The position numbers and the translations under genes were made by a program. A stretch of DNA of 64,000 bases. Origin: Craterostigma plantagineum (taxonomy: Eukaryota; Streptophyta; Magnoliopsida; Lamiales; Linderniaceae). The stretch covers positions 488,001-552,000 of the forward strand of contig JAPQWV010000412.1 of NCBI GenBank assembly GCA_027422505.1, given 5' to 3'. Positions 45,254 to 56,613 of this stretch are shown here, piece by piece. Position 1 is the stretch's first letter. Each line of letters opens with the position of its first letter. The notes under the pieces were generated by a model that did no database searches, was not told the DNA's origin, and was given only the letters and a program-made list of their open reading frames with translations.

Positions 45254-46796
45254 TCAAACAATATAACGATTGAGGATACGACCATCGGGTTGCTTAAGCT
45301 CCAAACATGGCGGTCCCTCGAATGAGCGCCTCTCTTTATCAACCTCCTTACTTCCCTTAATAATTCTCATATTTTTCACAGTGACCTGCAATGTATCTAG
45401 CAAAGAAAACGGAGTAGTTTGATCAACGACATCTAAAAAGTAACGCCGATAAGCATGCTTGCAATTATTATCCGGAGTGTTAAATGTTACTTTCTCTCCA
45501 TCCATCCTAGACTTCAAACTACCATTCGTAACATCTACCATGGTTGCTGCTAAAATTGATCCCTCGAGGATCAAGGGTAAATGCTCAACCTCTTCCAAAT
45601 AAACAATAATGAAACCTGCGGGAAATCTATCACTTGTTACTAGCACATTCCTTCGAGGACGAAGAGTAGAAACAACATCGAGCTGCAATTTGTTCGTGAG
45701 TAAGTCCTTGTGGTATTTCACATATTGGTGTACCTGTGCAAGACCTTTGACTAGCGGTAAGTTACTATTTATTTGCTTGAGGCTAGAAAGAAATTTACCA
45801 TACTCATCGAAAACCATATCCGTGTTTAGCATAGTTGGGTATGGGATCTCCGGTTGATTCGCCTTGACCGGGGGCTTAGTCATGACCACTTTTTCTTTGT
45901 CAACTTGTTCTTCCTTGACATGAGCTTCTTCCGTCACGCTATTCGCCACCACTTCCGTCACTTGCTCTTCTACTTTCTCTTCATGGATCTCGACATTGTT
46001 CTTCTTCGCAGCTTCTTTCTTGGCGCTCTTCTCGGCAAGATATTCTCCAAATGGAACTCTGGGTATTCCCCGTGTTAGGGCTGCCGGAAATGGAATTTTT
46101 GGTTGAGAAATGTTGACTGGTGATCTTGGAGCAACATCCTCCCTGCTCCTTGGTGTAACGTCATGGCAATACTCCTTCGGTTGCGTCTCCGTATTGATAG
46201 CTAATGCACTTAGCTTGCGTCGTTGAATAGTTTCAGCTATTTCTCCGGCTTGCTTCTCTAATGCTCTCAAGGAAGATTCGGCATTTTGCAGCCGAACTTC
46301 TTGACTATCCAAGCGATCCAGCTTCTCCATCAACTTGGCAAACTTGTCTTCAAGCTTATCCATCTGACAATCGGGAGCATTCTCATAATTTCCGCGGAAC
46401 CAATGTGCTCTTTGATTATGAAATTCTAGAGGAGCTTGTTGATGATTTTCGAAGGCCATGTTCGGATGAACTTGGGGGATAAAATTTCTCGGACCTTGGT
46501 AGTATCCTAAGTAGGCCGCCTGCTTCACCGAAATAATAGATGGACATTGAGTTGCGTCATGGCTTCCACCGCAAGTAGTGCATAGAGGGATATATGTAGG
46601 GTATGGATGAGGAGGTACGAAAGCTGTGGGTCATCGAGGCATGCTGCAACTGTACTGTGTTAACGGCTGACTTCGTTGTAAGATGCAATAAGGCTGCATT
46701 CATTAAGGTCTGCATCTGAAGGCCGTTTGCTGTAATTTGTTGTTGTAGGACGTCGAACTTAGCATTGAGTGCGGTTGTGTCGGTGACGTCATACAT
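45254..46796 (-). CDS. Gag-like protein fused to a protease tail (Athila-like)
   Basis: The frame 45254-46528 extends upstream through a CCHC knuckle (CTTCGGSHDATQC, about 46545-46590). A one-base shift at a C run (about 46628) separates it from the N-terminal part (46557-46796). After a coiled coil (KLEDKFAKLMEKLDRL) and an acidic linker come the IPYPTML and LAQVHQYVKYHKDLL segments of Athila gag. The next recognisable text is the protease C-terminal portion (FPAGFIIVYLEEVEHLPLIL, DGEKVTFNTP). The intervening part of the family, including the protease active-site Asp-Gly-Ala, is missing. It could supply particle protein but not processing. Confidence 0.75.
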
Positions 46797-46841
46797 TTCT
46801 GGCGATTACTTTGCCTCCGATTTACCTAGAATAAGAGAAAA

Positions 46842-46891
46842 AAATAATCGTAAATAATACTAATAATAATGATAAGTGACACACAATAATA

Positions 46892-46926
<35 letters not shown>

Positions 46927-46979
46927 TAAACAGTAAAATAATAAGAATAAAAATAATAGTAATAATAAAAATACTCATA

Positions 46980-47012
<33 letters not shown>

Positions 47013-47085
47013 GTAACTGAGACACAATAAGAGTAATAACAATAATAATACTAATAAAAATAATAATAATAATAGCTAGAATAAT
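46842..47085. repeat. (TAA)n-rich microsatellite
   Basis: Imperfect AATAAT repeats in the 5' leader of the Athila-like element between gag and the primer site. Confidence 0.9.
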
Positions 47086-47113
47086 AAACTAAGGTCTTCC
47101 AAATATCAATAGT

Positions 47114-47131
47114 TCCCCGGCAACGGCGCCA
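47114..47131 (-). other. Primer-binding site of the Athila-like element
   Basis: The minus strand reads TGGCGCCGTTGCCGGGGA, six bases from the 5' LTR edge. Confidence 0.9.
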
Positions 47132-47137
47132 AAAACT

Positions 47138-48804
47138 TGATCGAGCGGATCGAGTAATAAAATAAAACGAATATCGACGAACTAACTACGCTCAACAGGC
47201 AAGTGTACCTATCGAAAATAGTATAGAAATGGCAAATATTCGAGTATCGAACCCAAAGGAACTATATACTTTAGAAAACTGTCGTTTAAATATCCTAGTG
47301 AATATTTTTGTGATGTTTGAAAATTTAAATAACGATAAACACTTAAAATAAACAGTTTAATAAAGATATAAAAAACGGTGACCTTATGAACGAACACGTA
47401 TTTGAGACTTCGAATCCCCCTAGCTCGACCGAACGACAAATAAATAATATATTTAGCTAATTATTAGACCGTGAGGATTCCTATGATATGTATACGAATT
47501 TCTACGATTGGGCGAAACTGCGCTTACTCGCTTTGACTCGCAACAACTAATCTACGTTTTAAATAGTTGGGCAAGCTTCCCTAACTTACTTAACCGCAGA
47601 CGGCAATAAATAATGATGAATCCCGCTATTAGATTTGACTCTAATCCGGCGGGTTAATTCAACCTATCTCTAGCGATGAGTTTATTCCGCTCGTTTACGA
47701 GTGGTCTAATCGTCGCCCCTCTCTCGAGCGTAGCGATCGATTTCCCAACAATTATTTCGACCACATAGACATAATCAAAATAATAGCATATATCGTAACC
47801 GAGTCATAATAAAAAGCATACCAATAATACTTTAAACACACGTACGATATCGCTAGGGTTCATCTAATCTCAAATACGACAAGATTTAACTACTCATATG
47901 AAACATCAACGCGACGAGAAGCATAAATAACAACGAGAAAAATATATTTTCTTCCCTGAATTTCGCCTTCCTTCGTTGAGGAATTTCGTCGAGCAGATGG
48001 TGGGCGAGTTGCGAATGCACACGATAATCACGTTGCTGCCCCCTTGCTGGCTCCTAACACGCATGCAGCCCAATCTTGCCTACACACAACTACCTCGCTT
48101 AGATGTTCCTTGAGTTAGAGCTGGTCAGCAGCGCCTTCCTTGGTGAGAGCTGAGAGCTTCGTCGATGTTCCTCTGTGATGAAATTTCAGCCCCGAGCAGC
48201 ACCAAGAGCAGCGAGCTCGATTCCTCCGCGGTGTCGTGTTTCGTTGTTCTGCCAAATATTGCTTCGGGTGGCCTCGAACGTGAGCTTTGAGTGAAGTGTA
48301 TGCGTGTGTATGGTCTCGTCCTCCTCCTCCACTTGCACGTTGATCCTTCCTATTTATAGATAGTTGAGGGGAGACAAAAATCCTTATTTTTCTGCTCAAG
48401 AACGGCATACGATCGTTCTTTCTTCCTTGAGCCGTGAGCTTTTGATTTTCTTCATCTTTTGCGTTCGGCGTGCTTGAGTGTCTCTCTTTAGTCAATGTGC
48501 GTGTATGAGTACGTGTGCATTTTTGTATCTATTCTGTCCTTGTAGTATGGGCTTGGGCACTTTCCTTTGGGCTCTTTTATGGGCCCGATTTAATGGGCTT
48601 TTGATTAGGAATTGATGGGCCGAGTTTTGCTGGTTCTTCAAATTGATTCAAGCCCGAATATTATCGGTTGTAATTCTTTCTCCCAATATCTGTTAAAAAT
48701 CAAACATAAACGTATGCGTATGATATTCGAAGAAAATTCAAATAAATAACAACCGATATTACGCTTTCACAGGGTATAAAATACGATATAAATTTCATTT
48801 ATCA
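47138..48804 (-). repeat. 5' LTR of the Athila-like element
   Basis: 1667 bp, near-identical to 42054-43717. Confidence 0.95.
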
Positions 48805-49138
48805 GAGGCCCGACCCGAATTTTTACATGGTATCAGAGTGGATCCGGCTTAACTAAAAAATTATATATGGCGGGTTCGAAAAGAATGACATTCCCGTCCG
48901 ATTAAAATAAATGGGCTCACACGTGAGGGGGGAGTGTTGAGGATGTCACGTGTGCTGCGGTGATATCCCACATCGACAATAGCAAGAAATTAAATGGGTT
49001 GATATGCTTGATGGGTAACTCCTCCTAATATCAATTGATGGACATCAAGCTTATACTGAGACCCCTCTTCATGTGTGGTGTGTGTGCGTGGGCCTCGATG
49101 ATGGATAAATTACTTGAGGTTCGGCCCGAATTTCTACA

Positions 49139-49489
49139 GGGAACCTGTTTGGCGTCTCTGAGAATAATATTTTGTTGTTAACAATAACAAAAATAAAAGA
49201 CGGATAAAATTATGTAAAGCAAAATGTATCGATATAATAATCAACGTAACATGCATAAATAGCACAGCCGCAGATCTTATTGACTGCGCAAATTATGATA
49301 TCTTAAGGATATTATTATATAATCGACAAAATCATAAAAATTTGGAAAAAGTTTTGACTTTATAACTGGGCCCAGATTGTCCGGCCTGATTTTATTCGGC
49401 TAACTCAGATAGAAGCCCAATTTATTTTATTAAGGATTTACGAAAGAAAAAGGAATATATATATATATATTATATATATAATATTTCTA
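49139..49489. other. Non-coding flank with AT microsatellite
   Basis: No gene. A TA-repeat lies at about 49457-49482. Confidence 0.6.
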
Positions 49490-49514
49490 CTACCTACCCT
49501 TTATACGTTTCTTC

Positions 49515-50387
49515 TTTCTTTTTCGAAACGATACCTTGCATTAATAACAAAGATACTGGGCTAAATAGCCCAATGAGTCTCACCGGTACATCATCAACCG
49601 GGAGAACAAAAGCTCACATAAGAGCACAAACAATCAATGGGAACAAACACTCCCACATGGGGAGAAAAGGGTCCTCAAGGGACAAAAAACCGACAGAAAA
49701 TAGAACACCATAATCTACGACCAAGAACTCCTATAACAGAAATAGCGATTAGGCTAAATCTACGATACTCCTCACTTTAACATGGTCTTCGACTTTTGGA
49801 TTTTGTCTTCATCGGACTGGTGCTCCACAATGGAGAAAAGAGCCCCTGGCGCAAAGGTCAGGAGAAACGAGCTCCACATGGGAGACTCGTGAATGGTCGG
49901 TGGTGATGCGGGACGGCCACCGAGGCGGATACAGTGACGGCGGCACGGCGGCGGCGGTGGCGAGGCGAAGGTGGCGAGATGGCTGCAGCAAGGCGGAGGC
50001 GGCGGCGAGACGACAATGGCGAGACGGCGACAGCGAGGGGAGGTGGCGAGACGATGGCGGCAGCGTGGCGGAGTCGGAGGTGGCACGCCATCGGCGATGA
50101 GGCGGAGGTGGCAAGACGGCGGCGACGAGGCGGCAAGCGGAGCTGCGAGATGAAAAGAAAAAAAAAGCAAAAACCATAGTGTCGCTCCCCGTCCTCGCAG
50201 GAGGACGGGAAGCACGACACCGCGCTTGTGAGGGTGCTCTTTTGGTGGTGGTTGTGAGAATAGGAGAGGTGGTGGTGAAGGGGAAGTATTTTGGGGTGGG
50301 AGGCGGCGGCTACAAGTGAGGAGGGTTTCAGAGGGTTTTCAGAGAGAGGTTTTTAGAGAGAGAGGGTATTATAACAATACAAGACTT
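49515..50387 (-). mobile_element. L1-like retroposon, internally deleted, 873 bp
   Basis: Flanked by a 20-bp target duplication starting TACCCTTTATACG (49495-49514 and 50388-50407), typical of LINE target-primed insertion. On the minus strand it begins with a pyrimidine-rich CCCTCTCTCTCT leader, passes through a GC-rich section with proline/serine-rich overlapping frames (49772-50220), and ends with the TTTGTTATTAATGCAAG tail followed by an A-rich end. No endonuclease or reverse transcriptase is present. Confidence 0.8.
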
Positions 50388-50686
50388 TACCCTTTATACG
50401 TTTCTTCCCATATGCTTTATCTTCGTTTTTTGGTACTCACTTATTTCATCCCATCGTTCTATTTCGTGTGTCCCACATAATTCTTCCCATTTCAATTTTT
50501 AGTAAAAAATTATTCCTATAATTAAACTAATTACACCATTTTTATCTTTAATACATCCAATTTAAAACTAAAAAACCTAATCAACTTACCGTACCTTTCT
50601 CTCTCCGCGTTACCTTCCCCAAATTGAGACACTCATCTTAAACAAACGATTTCCCCAAATCAGCGAACCGTATCTCCAGAATTTCT

Positions 50687-51031
50687 ATGAATCGTTCCGA
50701 TTTTTCTCCTTTCTCCATCGCTCAATTTCTTATGGCTGAGCCGGATTTGTTGCTCGTGGTTCCAGAAACCCCGCCAGAGGAGTGGCCCGATCCTGTTACA
50801 GACACGGTGGATGAGACGGAGTGACCCGATGTCACAGATACGGTGGTCCCCTGCTCAATTGAAGATGATGGCGGTGTCTTGCTCCCTCTGGCCAGATCTC
50901 TTGGCCCAAGCGATGTTGTCCCCAAGAAGGAGGCTTGGGGTGAAGGTCTGCCCGAGGAAACCAAGGTCAAGCTCATAGAGATTCTTGGGATTTATTGTCC
51001 ATCCATATACCAGCAACGTCCTCCAAACTCG
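50687..51031 (+). pseudogene. Unidentified exon-like frame inside the mariner-like element
   Basis: Opposite to the transposase, an ATG-initiated frame runs about 115 codons with one TGA (50822-50824) and ends at CTCG/GTAATT, a good splice donor. It encodes an acidic, Pro/Asp-rich N-terminal part with a repeated EWPD-like phrase, then GLPEETKVKLIEILGIY. Codon use and the donor look like a real first exon. I do not recognise the family. It may be a host-gene fragment captured by the transposon, or a second gene of the element. Confidence 0.4.
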
Positions 51032-51648
51032 GTAATTATCGTTTTTAATATTGTGACTTGTGATTGCTTGACTGTTCGTGCTTGTTTTAATATTTTTAAT
51101 TGTGCGCTTCAGCTTTTTTGTATGAAAGCAACAGAGGGAGAACCGAAAATTCCATCTCAATTTAATAATTTCATTTTTAAATTGCTTTTGGGTTATAGCT
51201 TATTTAATGTGCTATTGTTTTTTGTTTCAGATTGTTTTAAGAACCGAAAGCAATAGATTGTTTATTGATAGACTTCTAATTCTGAGTGAGCTGAAAGGTT
51301 CACTATTTCTTGATGAGTTATCAATTCACTATTTCTGTTGTGCTGTCTACACTGACTAGTACTGCATCAAATGGATTATCTATCTTCTCTTGCATCACCT
51401 CATTCTCTAGGACGATTATATATTTGCTTTATCTTTCATGAAGCTTGACACTGGTTGATATTTTCGTGGAGTTCCTTGCCCCATTTCCACGCTCAGAGAC
51501 TGTGTCGAAAAATTGCAAATTTTGAAATCACGCGAAATATGACTGCGTGGAATTTCAAAAATTCCAGTTGTACATGCTGATCCTAAACTTTTTTGCATGC
51601 TTGACAAAATTACATTTGGATTTGTACCATAGCAATGTTGTTACATAT

Positions 51649-53144
51649 TTATATGTGGACGAAAAACAAAAGTGCATATGTACCATAACCAAAATATACA
51701 TCCTTGAGCAACTGATGTTGTTCTGCATCTAGATCAGCACCATAACCAAAATATGCCATTACTGATTCATCCAGCTTCATATGAGGGCCTTCACCACTTT
51801 CAATCAAGCGGTGTATTGCTTCCTTTACTATTGAATCGTCCACATCTAGAATATGTGGTAGTGTACCGTTGTTCAATAGTTTGTCCTTCATGTGTGGCAG
51901 AATGTAGTTATTGTGGCCTTTACACTTCATAATTTCAACGAGGCATGCTTGCAAGCTTAGGAATACCTTGTTCAATGTTTGTGGACTTAGTTCATTATCT
52001 GATTCCTCCACTCCTGACACTAATTCTTCTACTGCATTTGCTGGTTTTTTAACTTGTAGGGCTTGTATGCTGCTGAACCAGCCTAAGTCGTTGACATTCG
52101 TGTCTGGTGAATTAGCTGGTTGGCATTTTGATCTGATATTGAATCCATCAGATGATGCAGCCTCTCTAAAATCAGTGTCTTCATCACTGATATGTGGCTT
52201 GGCATTATCCTGTTGAACAATGATATTCCTGTCCTCATTTGCTGGCCATTTATTCTTGATTGCTGGTATGACCTGAAAAAACAGTGTGTATAGTCACTGC
52301 TAGATTTAGTGTCAATGCATATAGACATGTTAGATACTTACTCTTTTAATGAGACAGTCCTTGATCACCTTCTTGGTTATCGATTCTATGGACTTGGTCT
52401 CAAGAGTGCCCTTGAGTCTGTTCTTGATATTTCTCTTTGCTGGGATCTTCTCAGTGAAAGGAAACAAGCCAATCTTTCCATCAAACACAATTTCTCCATC
52501 TGTGTATATTGATCTGCTCACAGCACACATAAACATTACCTTCGTTATGAATCTTTACTCTTGCACGATCTATATGGTTGTTCTTCCCCGGGTATCGGCT
52601 AACACCTTTCACTAGCTCTTGTAATGAAAAACCATTTCTCATCAATGTGAACCACATTCTCCATGCTTTTAAATTGGATTTTTTCATGTATGCTGTCGAT
52701 CACCAATGAATTCAAACTGAAATTGAGCCTCATCAGTTTATTTGATTGTGTCAAAGACGGCTTGATTGAATTTGTATGTGGTTTGAGATGCCCTTGCTTA
52801 ATCCATCGACCTACGGTTGTTTTGCTAACTTCAATTTCATTGGCAAGCCTTATAATTGTTGATCTTCTCTTGATATCAATGCTTTTTATTTGTTGGATAT
52901 CAATCTGGATTTTATCACTTCTTTGCAGGCGAACTGTTTTGCTAAGATGGACAGCCCGTCCGGCATCAATTTGCCTCTTTGCAATAGCCCAGATGCCGCC
53001 AATCATCTTCCTACTTAGACCAAACCTCAAGGCGACCTCATTGATTGTACCAGAAGGTAACTTCTTATCTATGTAGCTAGTTAAAAGAACTTGTGCAATT
53101 GTATTTTTGTCTTCAACACTTAGCCTACGCTTTAGCACCGCCAT
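51649..53144 (-). pseudogene. Mariner-like transposase, DD39D
   Basis: Transposase for cut-and-paste movement. The first ATG in frame is at 53144 and the frame is open further upstream without an ATG. The N-terminal part has helix-turn-helix segments (INEVALRFGLSRKMI; SKTTVGRWIKQGHL). The catalytic residues are the Asp of HIDEKWF, the Asp of VQQDNAKPH and the Asp of TNVNDLGWF, the last two separated by 39 residues. A 69-bp intron (52273-52341, GTAAGT...TTTCAG) joins in phase. Damage is limited to a TAG at 52599-52601 and a one-base loss in an A run at about 52555. ORFs in other frames are shadows. Confidence 0.9.
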
Positions 53145-53578
53145 TGCATGTTCCAAAACTGTATCTCTGTTGTTCGCTGTTATTCTATCTATCTCTTTTG
53201 TCTCTGCTTTTTTTGTTGTTGCTGAAACTTGGATGAGGTCGTTTGTTGCTGTTTTCTACTGTCTTTTGTCTCGCTGGATGATGTTGTTGATGAGCCTTGG
53301 ATAAAGATCAACTGAAGCTGCTGTTTTTTTGTCTCTGTACAGTAAATATTTAGCTGTGTAAACTGTTGTACTTCGGCTGTCTGTGTATAATGTAAACTGG
53401 TTTATGTATCGGCTCTTTTGATTGAATCGTGTGTTAATTTGAATTGTGTTTAAATGGAGTATTGGGAGAGTTAAATTTTGGTGGGAATAATTAGTGGACT
53501 AATTTCTCTCTCCAAATTGTACTAAAATATTAAGTAAAAGGCTCCTTATCCTTAATTTATGTGCCAACTAATTGTTGG

Positions 53579-54048
53579 TAGAGCTGTCAATTGGGCTTGT
53601 GGCCCGCGAGCCGGCCCGCCCCGCCCCCCAAAAAGGGCGGGTTGGGCTGGGATATTTCAGGCCCGCCAAGCGGCGGGCCTGAACGGGCCGGCCCGTGTGG
53701 GCCGCGGGCCGCCCGCCAGTTTTATATAATTATATATATTATATATTATATTTAAAATATATTAATTTATAGTTAATGATTCATTAATTATACCATTATT
53801 AATAACATATAGAAATATATAATTAATATTTAATACATTGTTCATCCATAATTTATTATTAAATACATTAATTAACTAAAATTATTAATAAATTAAATTA
53901 TAAAATAAAAACACAAAAAAAGTTAAGAATATAACTAGGCGGGCAGGCCTGGCCCGCCGCGGGGCGGAGCGGTTCCCATTTTTTAGGCCCGCCAAGTGGC
54001 GGGCTTTGGCGGGCGAACCCGGCCCGGCCCGCCATTTTGACAGCTCTA
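53579..54048. mobile_element. hAT-type MITE, 470 bp
   Basis: Perfect 12-bp terminal inverted repeats TAGAGCTGTCAA and an exact 8-bp duplication ATTGTTGG (53571-53578 and 54049-54056). The arms are rich in GGCCCGC and the core is AT-rich. It lies about 30 bp inside the right end of the mariner-like element. Confidence 0.97.
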
Positions 54049-54078
54049 ATTGTTGGGAAGAAATAGCCGGGACAGAGG

Positions 54079-54730
54079 TAGGGGGTGGGCATCGGGTCGG
54101 GTAGTCGGGTATTGGGTAATTCGGGCTCGGGCAGTGTGGGTTCGGGTTAAGATTTTTACTACCCGACCCGATCTACGGCGGGTACCGGTGTCGGATATTT
54201 ATCGGGTTCGGGTACCCGACGTCGGGTACTTGATTTGAATTGAAATATGACTAAAATTATTATAATGCAATATAAATATCAAAATATTATACTAAATATC
54301 ATATACAATATTGGATATTTTTTTAAAAATAAATATAAATATATACATATATGTATATTAATAGAATTTGAGAATATATATTTAAATTGTTATAAGAATT
54401 TATGCATTGATAATAACTTGTTAATTATACAATTAAAATAAGAAATTAATCGAAATATTGTTTAAAACTTTAATATCACTCAAATTAGATATTGATATCT
54501 AACTATGTATTATAACTTTGTAATGTTTATATATTAAAACTAACATAATTGTTAAAAAAAGTATATCGGGTACCCGAATAAACCGATCGGGTAGTAAATC
54601 ACTACCCGATATCCGACCGATTAAAATTATCGGATATCGGGTAACCCGATACCCGACAAATAACCGAACTACCCGAACCCGATTGGATTCGGGTAAAACC
54701 CGAATACCCGAACCCGAACGCTCACCCCTA
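54079..54730. mobile_element. hAT-like MITE, 652 bp
   Basis: Begins TAGGGGGTGGGCATCGGG and ends with the complement of TAGGGGTGAGCGTTCGGG. The arms consist of CGGGTA/TACCCG words around an AT-rich core. An 8-bp duplication is not evident, perhaps because it was inserted at the edge of the mariner-like element. Confidence 0.75.
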
Positions 54731-56360
54731 GAGCAAGTATTTCATTTTCACATTTTAAAAGAATAATAATAATAACAAAAACACTACCAAGTTGTAAATA
54801 AGGTAGCGCATGGAATGATAATTGCAACATTTGACGTGATAGTGATACATGGACATCCATCCATATAGAATTTTTTTTAAAGATTCTTCAATGCATCAGA
54901 GTAATTTTCAATTAAACCAAATTTATAGGTGACTTTGCCACCTAGTATGCCTCCAAAGGCCACGCCAACTTTCACAAGAATATTCATTTAATTCTGAAAC
55001 TGTGATATGGACAAAATAATATTATGTTATTGTATTATGATTTGAGAATTATGTTTCGGTTGCAGATGATCCAAGAAGTAACTAAGCCAAAGTAGTACTG
55101 GTTTTAAGACATACCCCAAGGGTAAATGAATCAAATTTGCTTTATTTATTAGCTCGAACTCGGCCTTTAAAATTATACTAGTACTTTGGCCCTATGTATG
55201 TGATACTATATATAGTAATTAAATAAATAGATGAGTTTGGATGAGAACAATTGGGTTAATAATATGGCAATTTTCATGGATGTATAAACGTGGGTAGTTT
55301 TGTTTTGGTTTGTTTCAATTATTGATTTTTAGTATTAACATTTTCTTAATCATGAAATTCACACACCAATCAATTTTGATTTGGCAGTTTGTATTCACAT
55401 CTCCCCATTTATATAATAGTATAGACTAGTAGTTCTGCACACTCAAATGCGTGTGCAATAATATAAAAGTACATCATGTTAATATTAACTAATAGAGGGG
55501 TAACATAGTAATTAATTGAGAGGAGTGAGTGGTTTTCTTTTAACAAGTCACGTGCACCCCCTACGTGGGTGCCACAAAGCAGTTAGATTTTTTATTATTG
55601 TTCATTTTATATAGATAAATTAAATCGCCAAAGCTACATAATTTGATTCCAAGAAATGTAAAAATGCAAGTGAAAGAGCTAAAAGTTTGGACCTAAATGG
55701 ATATGTACAACGACGAAGGCCCATAAGAAAACTTCCACAATCTCTTACAGCATGCCAAAGGCCAACTAACTGCAACACTTTTGACTGTACACAACACCCA
55801 ATTAAGAGACGTGGGCAGTTTTTTATTTTACTAATTATTATTATTAATTGTAGAAAATTTATGATTGGTTGATTTCCTAATCTACACACCAAATTAGAAT
55901 CCAATTTGATGGTTTATAGCCCTTGCTGAGCCTTTATGTAATAGTATAGATTTAATTTTATTTTATTATTTTATAAATGAGAAAATTTACACACCAAATC
56001 AATTTAGATTTGAACAAGTTGTAGCCATCCCCGAGCTTTTATATAATAGTAATGATATTAAATTCGCGTTTAAGTTCAACAAATTATTTAGCTTAAAGTT
56101 TGAAGTCAATAACTTATTATGTCCAACCTTGCAAGTTGAGCTCGAGGCCGAACATGAAGATTTGACAATTCTAATTTAGATTAGCTCGAACTCCAAATGT
56201 TATCTAATGTAGTTATTATATGTTTGATAAAAAATTATGTTTGATAGTATGATTGTTATTGTGAATTAACACGTGGTAGTTAATATTTTTTTATATTTAT
56301 TATTTAATTATATAAGTTACCAGCGGAATATGAGAACTCTTACATTTCTGTGATTATATA
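54731..56360. other. AT-rich intergenic DNA with three decayed ~70-bp repeats
   Basis: No gene. The phrase ACACACCAAAT...TTTATATAATAGTATAGA recurs at about 55361-55430, 55882-55953 and 55988-56058 with variation. This suggests a dispersed repeat family. Confidence 0.5.
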
Positions 56361-56373
56361 ATAATAATAGTAG

Positions 56374-56553
56374 GAGGTCAGGGGTTCGAACCCCACCTCC
56401 CACATGACTTTGGAAAATCCCATGGGCTTAGGCCCATGACTATCGTTGTTGGGTGGGTTTGGGATGTATCCATCTGACCCCGGGGATTAGTCCCACCTCT
56501 GGAGTGTGTGGCGATTAGCCCATAGCCGGGCTGTGTGGGGATACCTCGGGACC

Positions 56554-56595
<42 letters not shown>

Positions 56596-56600
56596 TAATA
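56374..56600 (+). mobile_element. SINE-like insert with A19 tail
   Basis: Contains GGTTCGAACCCC (RNA polymerase III B box, tRNA-derived) near its 5' end, about 180 bp of body, then A19 (56555-56573) and an AT repeat. A 13-bp duplication ATAATAATAGTAG lies at 56361-56373 and 56601-56613. No A box is seen, so the 5' end is probably truncated. Confidence 0.55.
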
Positions 56601-56613
56601 ATAATAATAGTAG

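Larger units (their letters stand above)
42054..48804 (-). mobile_element. Non-autonomous Athila-like gypsy element, 6751 bp
   Basis: LTRs 42054-43717 and 47138-48804 are flanked by an exact 5-bp duplication GAGGC (42049-42053 and 48805-48809). The primer site reads TGGCGCCGTTGCCGGGGA on the minus strand, used by Athila/Tat-type elements. Only a gag-like ORF joined to the end of a protease region is present; reverse transcriptase, RNase H and integrase are absent. LTRs differ by about ten substitutions and several one-base length changes, so insertion is recent and must have been helped in trans. Confidence 0.93.
41834..49138. mobile_element. TRIM with inverted LTR copy, split by a nested retrotransposon
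   Basis: A small LTR element: the 3' LTR of 204 bp (48935-49138) begins TGTTGAGGATGTC and ends TTTCTACA. The internal domain (48828-48934) has the TGGTATCAGAG primer site and a GTGAGGGGGGAG polypurine tract. The 5' LTR remains only as its last ~88 bp, split by the nested element (41984-42053 plus 48810-48827). A second copy of that LTR end, with its own primer site in minus orientation (41875-41885), lies head to head with it. There is no coding capacity. Confidence 0.78.
49490..54080 (-). mobile_element. Plant mariner-like element (DD39D), with nested insertions
   Basis: The ends share CTACCT...TTTCTTCCCA at matching spacing: left at 49490 (interrupted by the L1-derived insert) and right as its complement ending near 54080. 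The outer 6 and inner 10 bases match; the middle 12 do not. A TA precedes the left end. The interior encodes a plant mariner-type transposase on the minus strand. Subtracting the two inserts gives about 3.2 kb, normal for plant mariner-like elements. The right TA duplication is obscured by the MITE at 54079. Confidence 0.65.

Noticed and set aside
46860..47042. Tyr/Ile-rich ORF
   Set aside because: Translation of a (TAA)n microsatellite.
49772..50220. Proline/serine-rich protein gene on the minus strand
   Set aside because: All frames of both strands are open because of GC-rich composition, and the region lies within an L1-derived insert with clear target duplications.
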